Source: Paroedura picta
Taxonomy: Eukaryota; Chordata; Lepidosauria; Squamata; Gekkonidae
DNA length: 64,000 nucleotides
Reading direction: 5' to 3'
Assembly (NCBI RefSeq): GCF_049243985.1
Contig: NC_135373.1
Location: 98,141,213 to 98,205,212 of the forward strand
Positions within the stretch are counted from its first letter, which is position 1, and each line of letters starts with the position of its first letter. Positions 63,819 to 64,000 of this stretch are shown here, one piece after another. Position numbers and translations under genes: made by a program. Below the pieces are notes generated by a model. The model saw nothing but the letters and a program-made list of their open reading frames with translations, was not told the origin of the DNA and made no database searches.

Positions 63819-64000
63819 TTGGGTCTGTTTATATCCATATTCATTCCTTTTACTTACAATAATGGGAACAAGACAGAAAACAGGTGTTAGCCTGCTGATT
63901 TAAGGTTCACAAGGAAGGCCTACGATGTTTCTTGAGTGGAGTGGAATGTAAGCACAACTTGTTCCTTCTGGCCTGGATAAGGAGTAGCCCTTGGCAATGC

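Overview
This is vertebrate nuclear DNA, almost certainly from a squamate reptile (lizard or gecko type). The repeats show it: BovB/RTE LINEs, a tRNA-derived SINE with a BovB-like 3' end (Sauria type), 5S-rRNA-derived SINEs, CR1, L2-like and L1 LINEs, and fold-back hAT MITEs, many with intact target-site duplications. No bacterial, plasmid or phage features are present. Coding sequence is only a few per cent of the window and is split into small exons with canonical GT-AG introns.

Four host genes can be read exon by exon. NDUFA6 (plus strand, 3 exons, 18786-26283) is a complex I LYR-motif subunit. SMDT1/EMRE (minus strand, 2 exons, 31977-30463) is the essential subunit of the mitochondrial calcium uniporter. 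PHETA2 (minus strand, one coding exon, 39732-38941) is a PH-domain adaptor for OCRL. NAGA (plus strand, 7 of the expected 8 coding exons, 51115-62870) is lysosomal alpha-N-acetylgalactosaminidase; its last exon lies beyond the right edge. Order and relative orientation match the human 22q13.2 block NDUFA6-SMDT1-PHETA2-NAGA, which supports the assignments independently of sequence. NDUFA6 and SMDT1 are mitochondrial, and their upstream regions carry an ETS/GABP-type and an NRF1-type site respectively. NAGA is lysosomal and has CLEAR-like E-boxes in its CpG island. The genes share location, not a pathway.

Layout: 1-18.2 kb is gene-free. It holds L1 and other LINE pieces, an 840-bp inverted-repeat transposon, a possible Penelope-like piece, a 438-bp hAT element, a strange GC-rich G4-prone block (13.19-14.17 kb) and an LTR-like fossil. 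18.2-26.4 kb is NDUFA6, whose first intron is almost filled by L2-like LINE sequence. 26.4-30.4 kb is repeat-rich spacer. 30.4-32.2 kb is SMDT1 with its CpG promoter. 32.2-38.9 kb is spacer with SINEs, CR1, a small MITE and a long hairpin. 38.9-43.1 kb is PHETA2 and its likely CpG promoter. 43.1-45.9 kb is old LINE debris. 45.9-64 kb is the NAGA promoter, its long 5' intron and its coding exons, with BovB, hAT fold-back and SINE insertions in the introns and a truncated U2 snRNA pseudogene near the end.

I see no wholly new gene system. The most unusual items are the fold-back MITEs carrying inverted ZNF143/THAP11-like motifs, two ~100-bp near-perfect hairpins, the G4-rich block, a ~425-bp sequence present in both NDUFA6 introns, and the direct-repeat-flanked 3'-truncated U2 copy. 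All identities rest on reading motifs by eye; no database search was possible.
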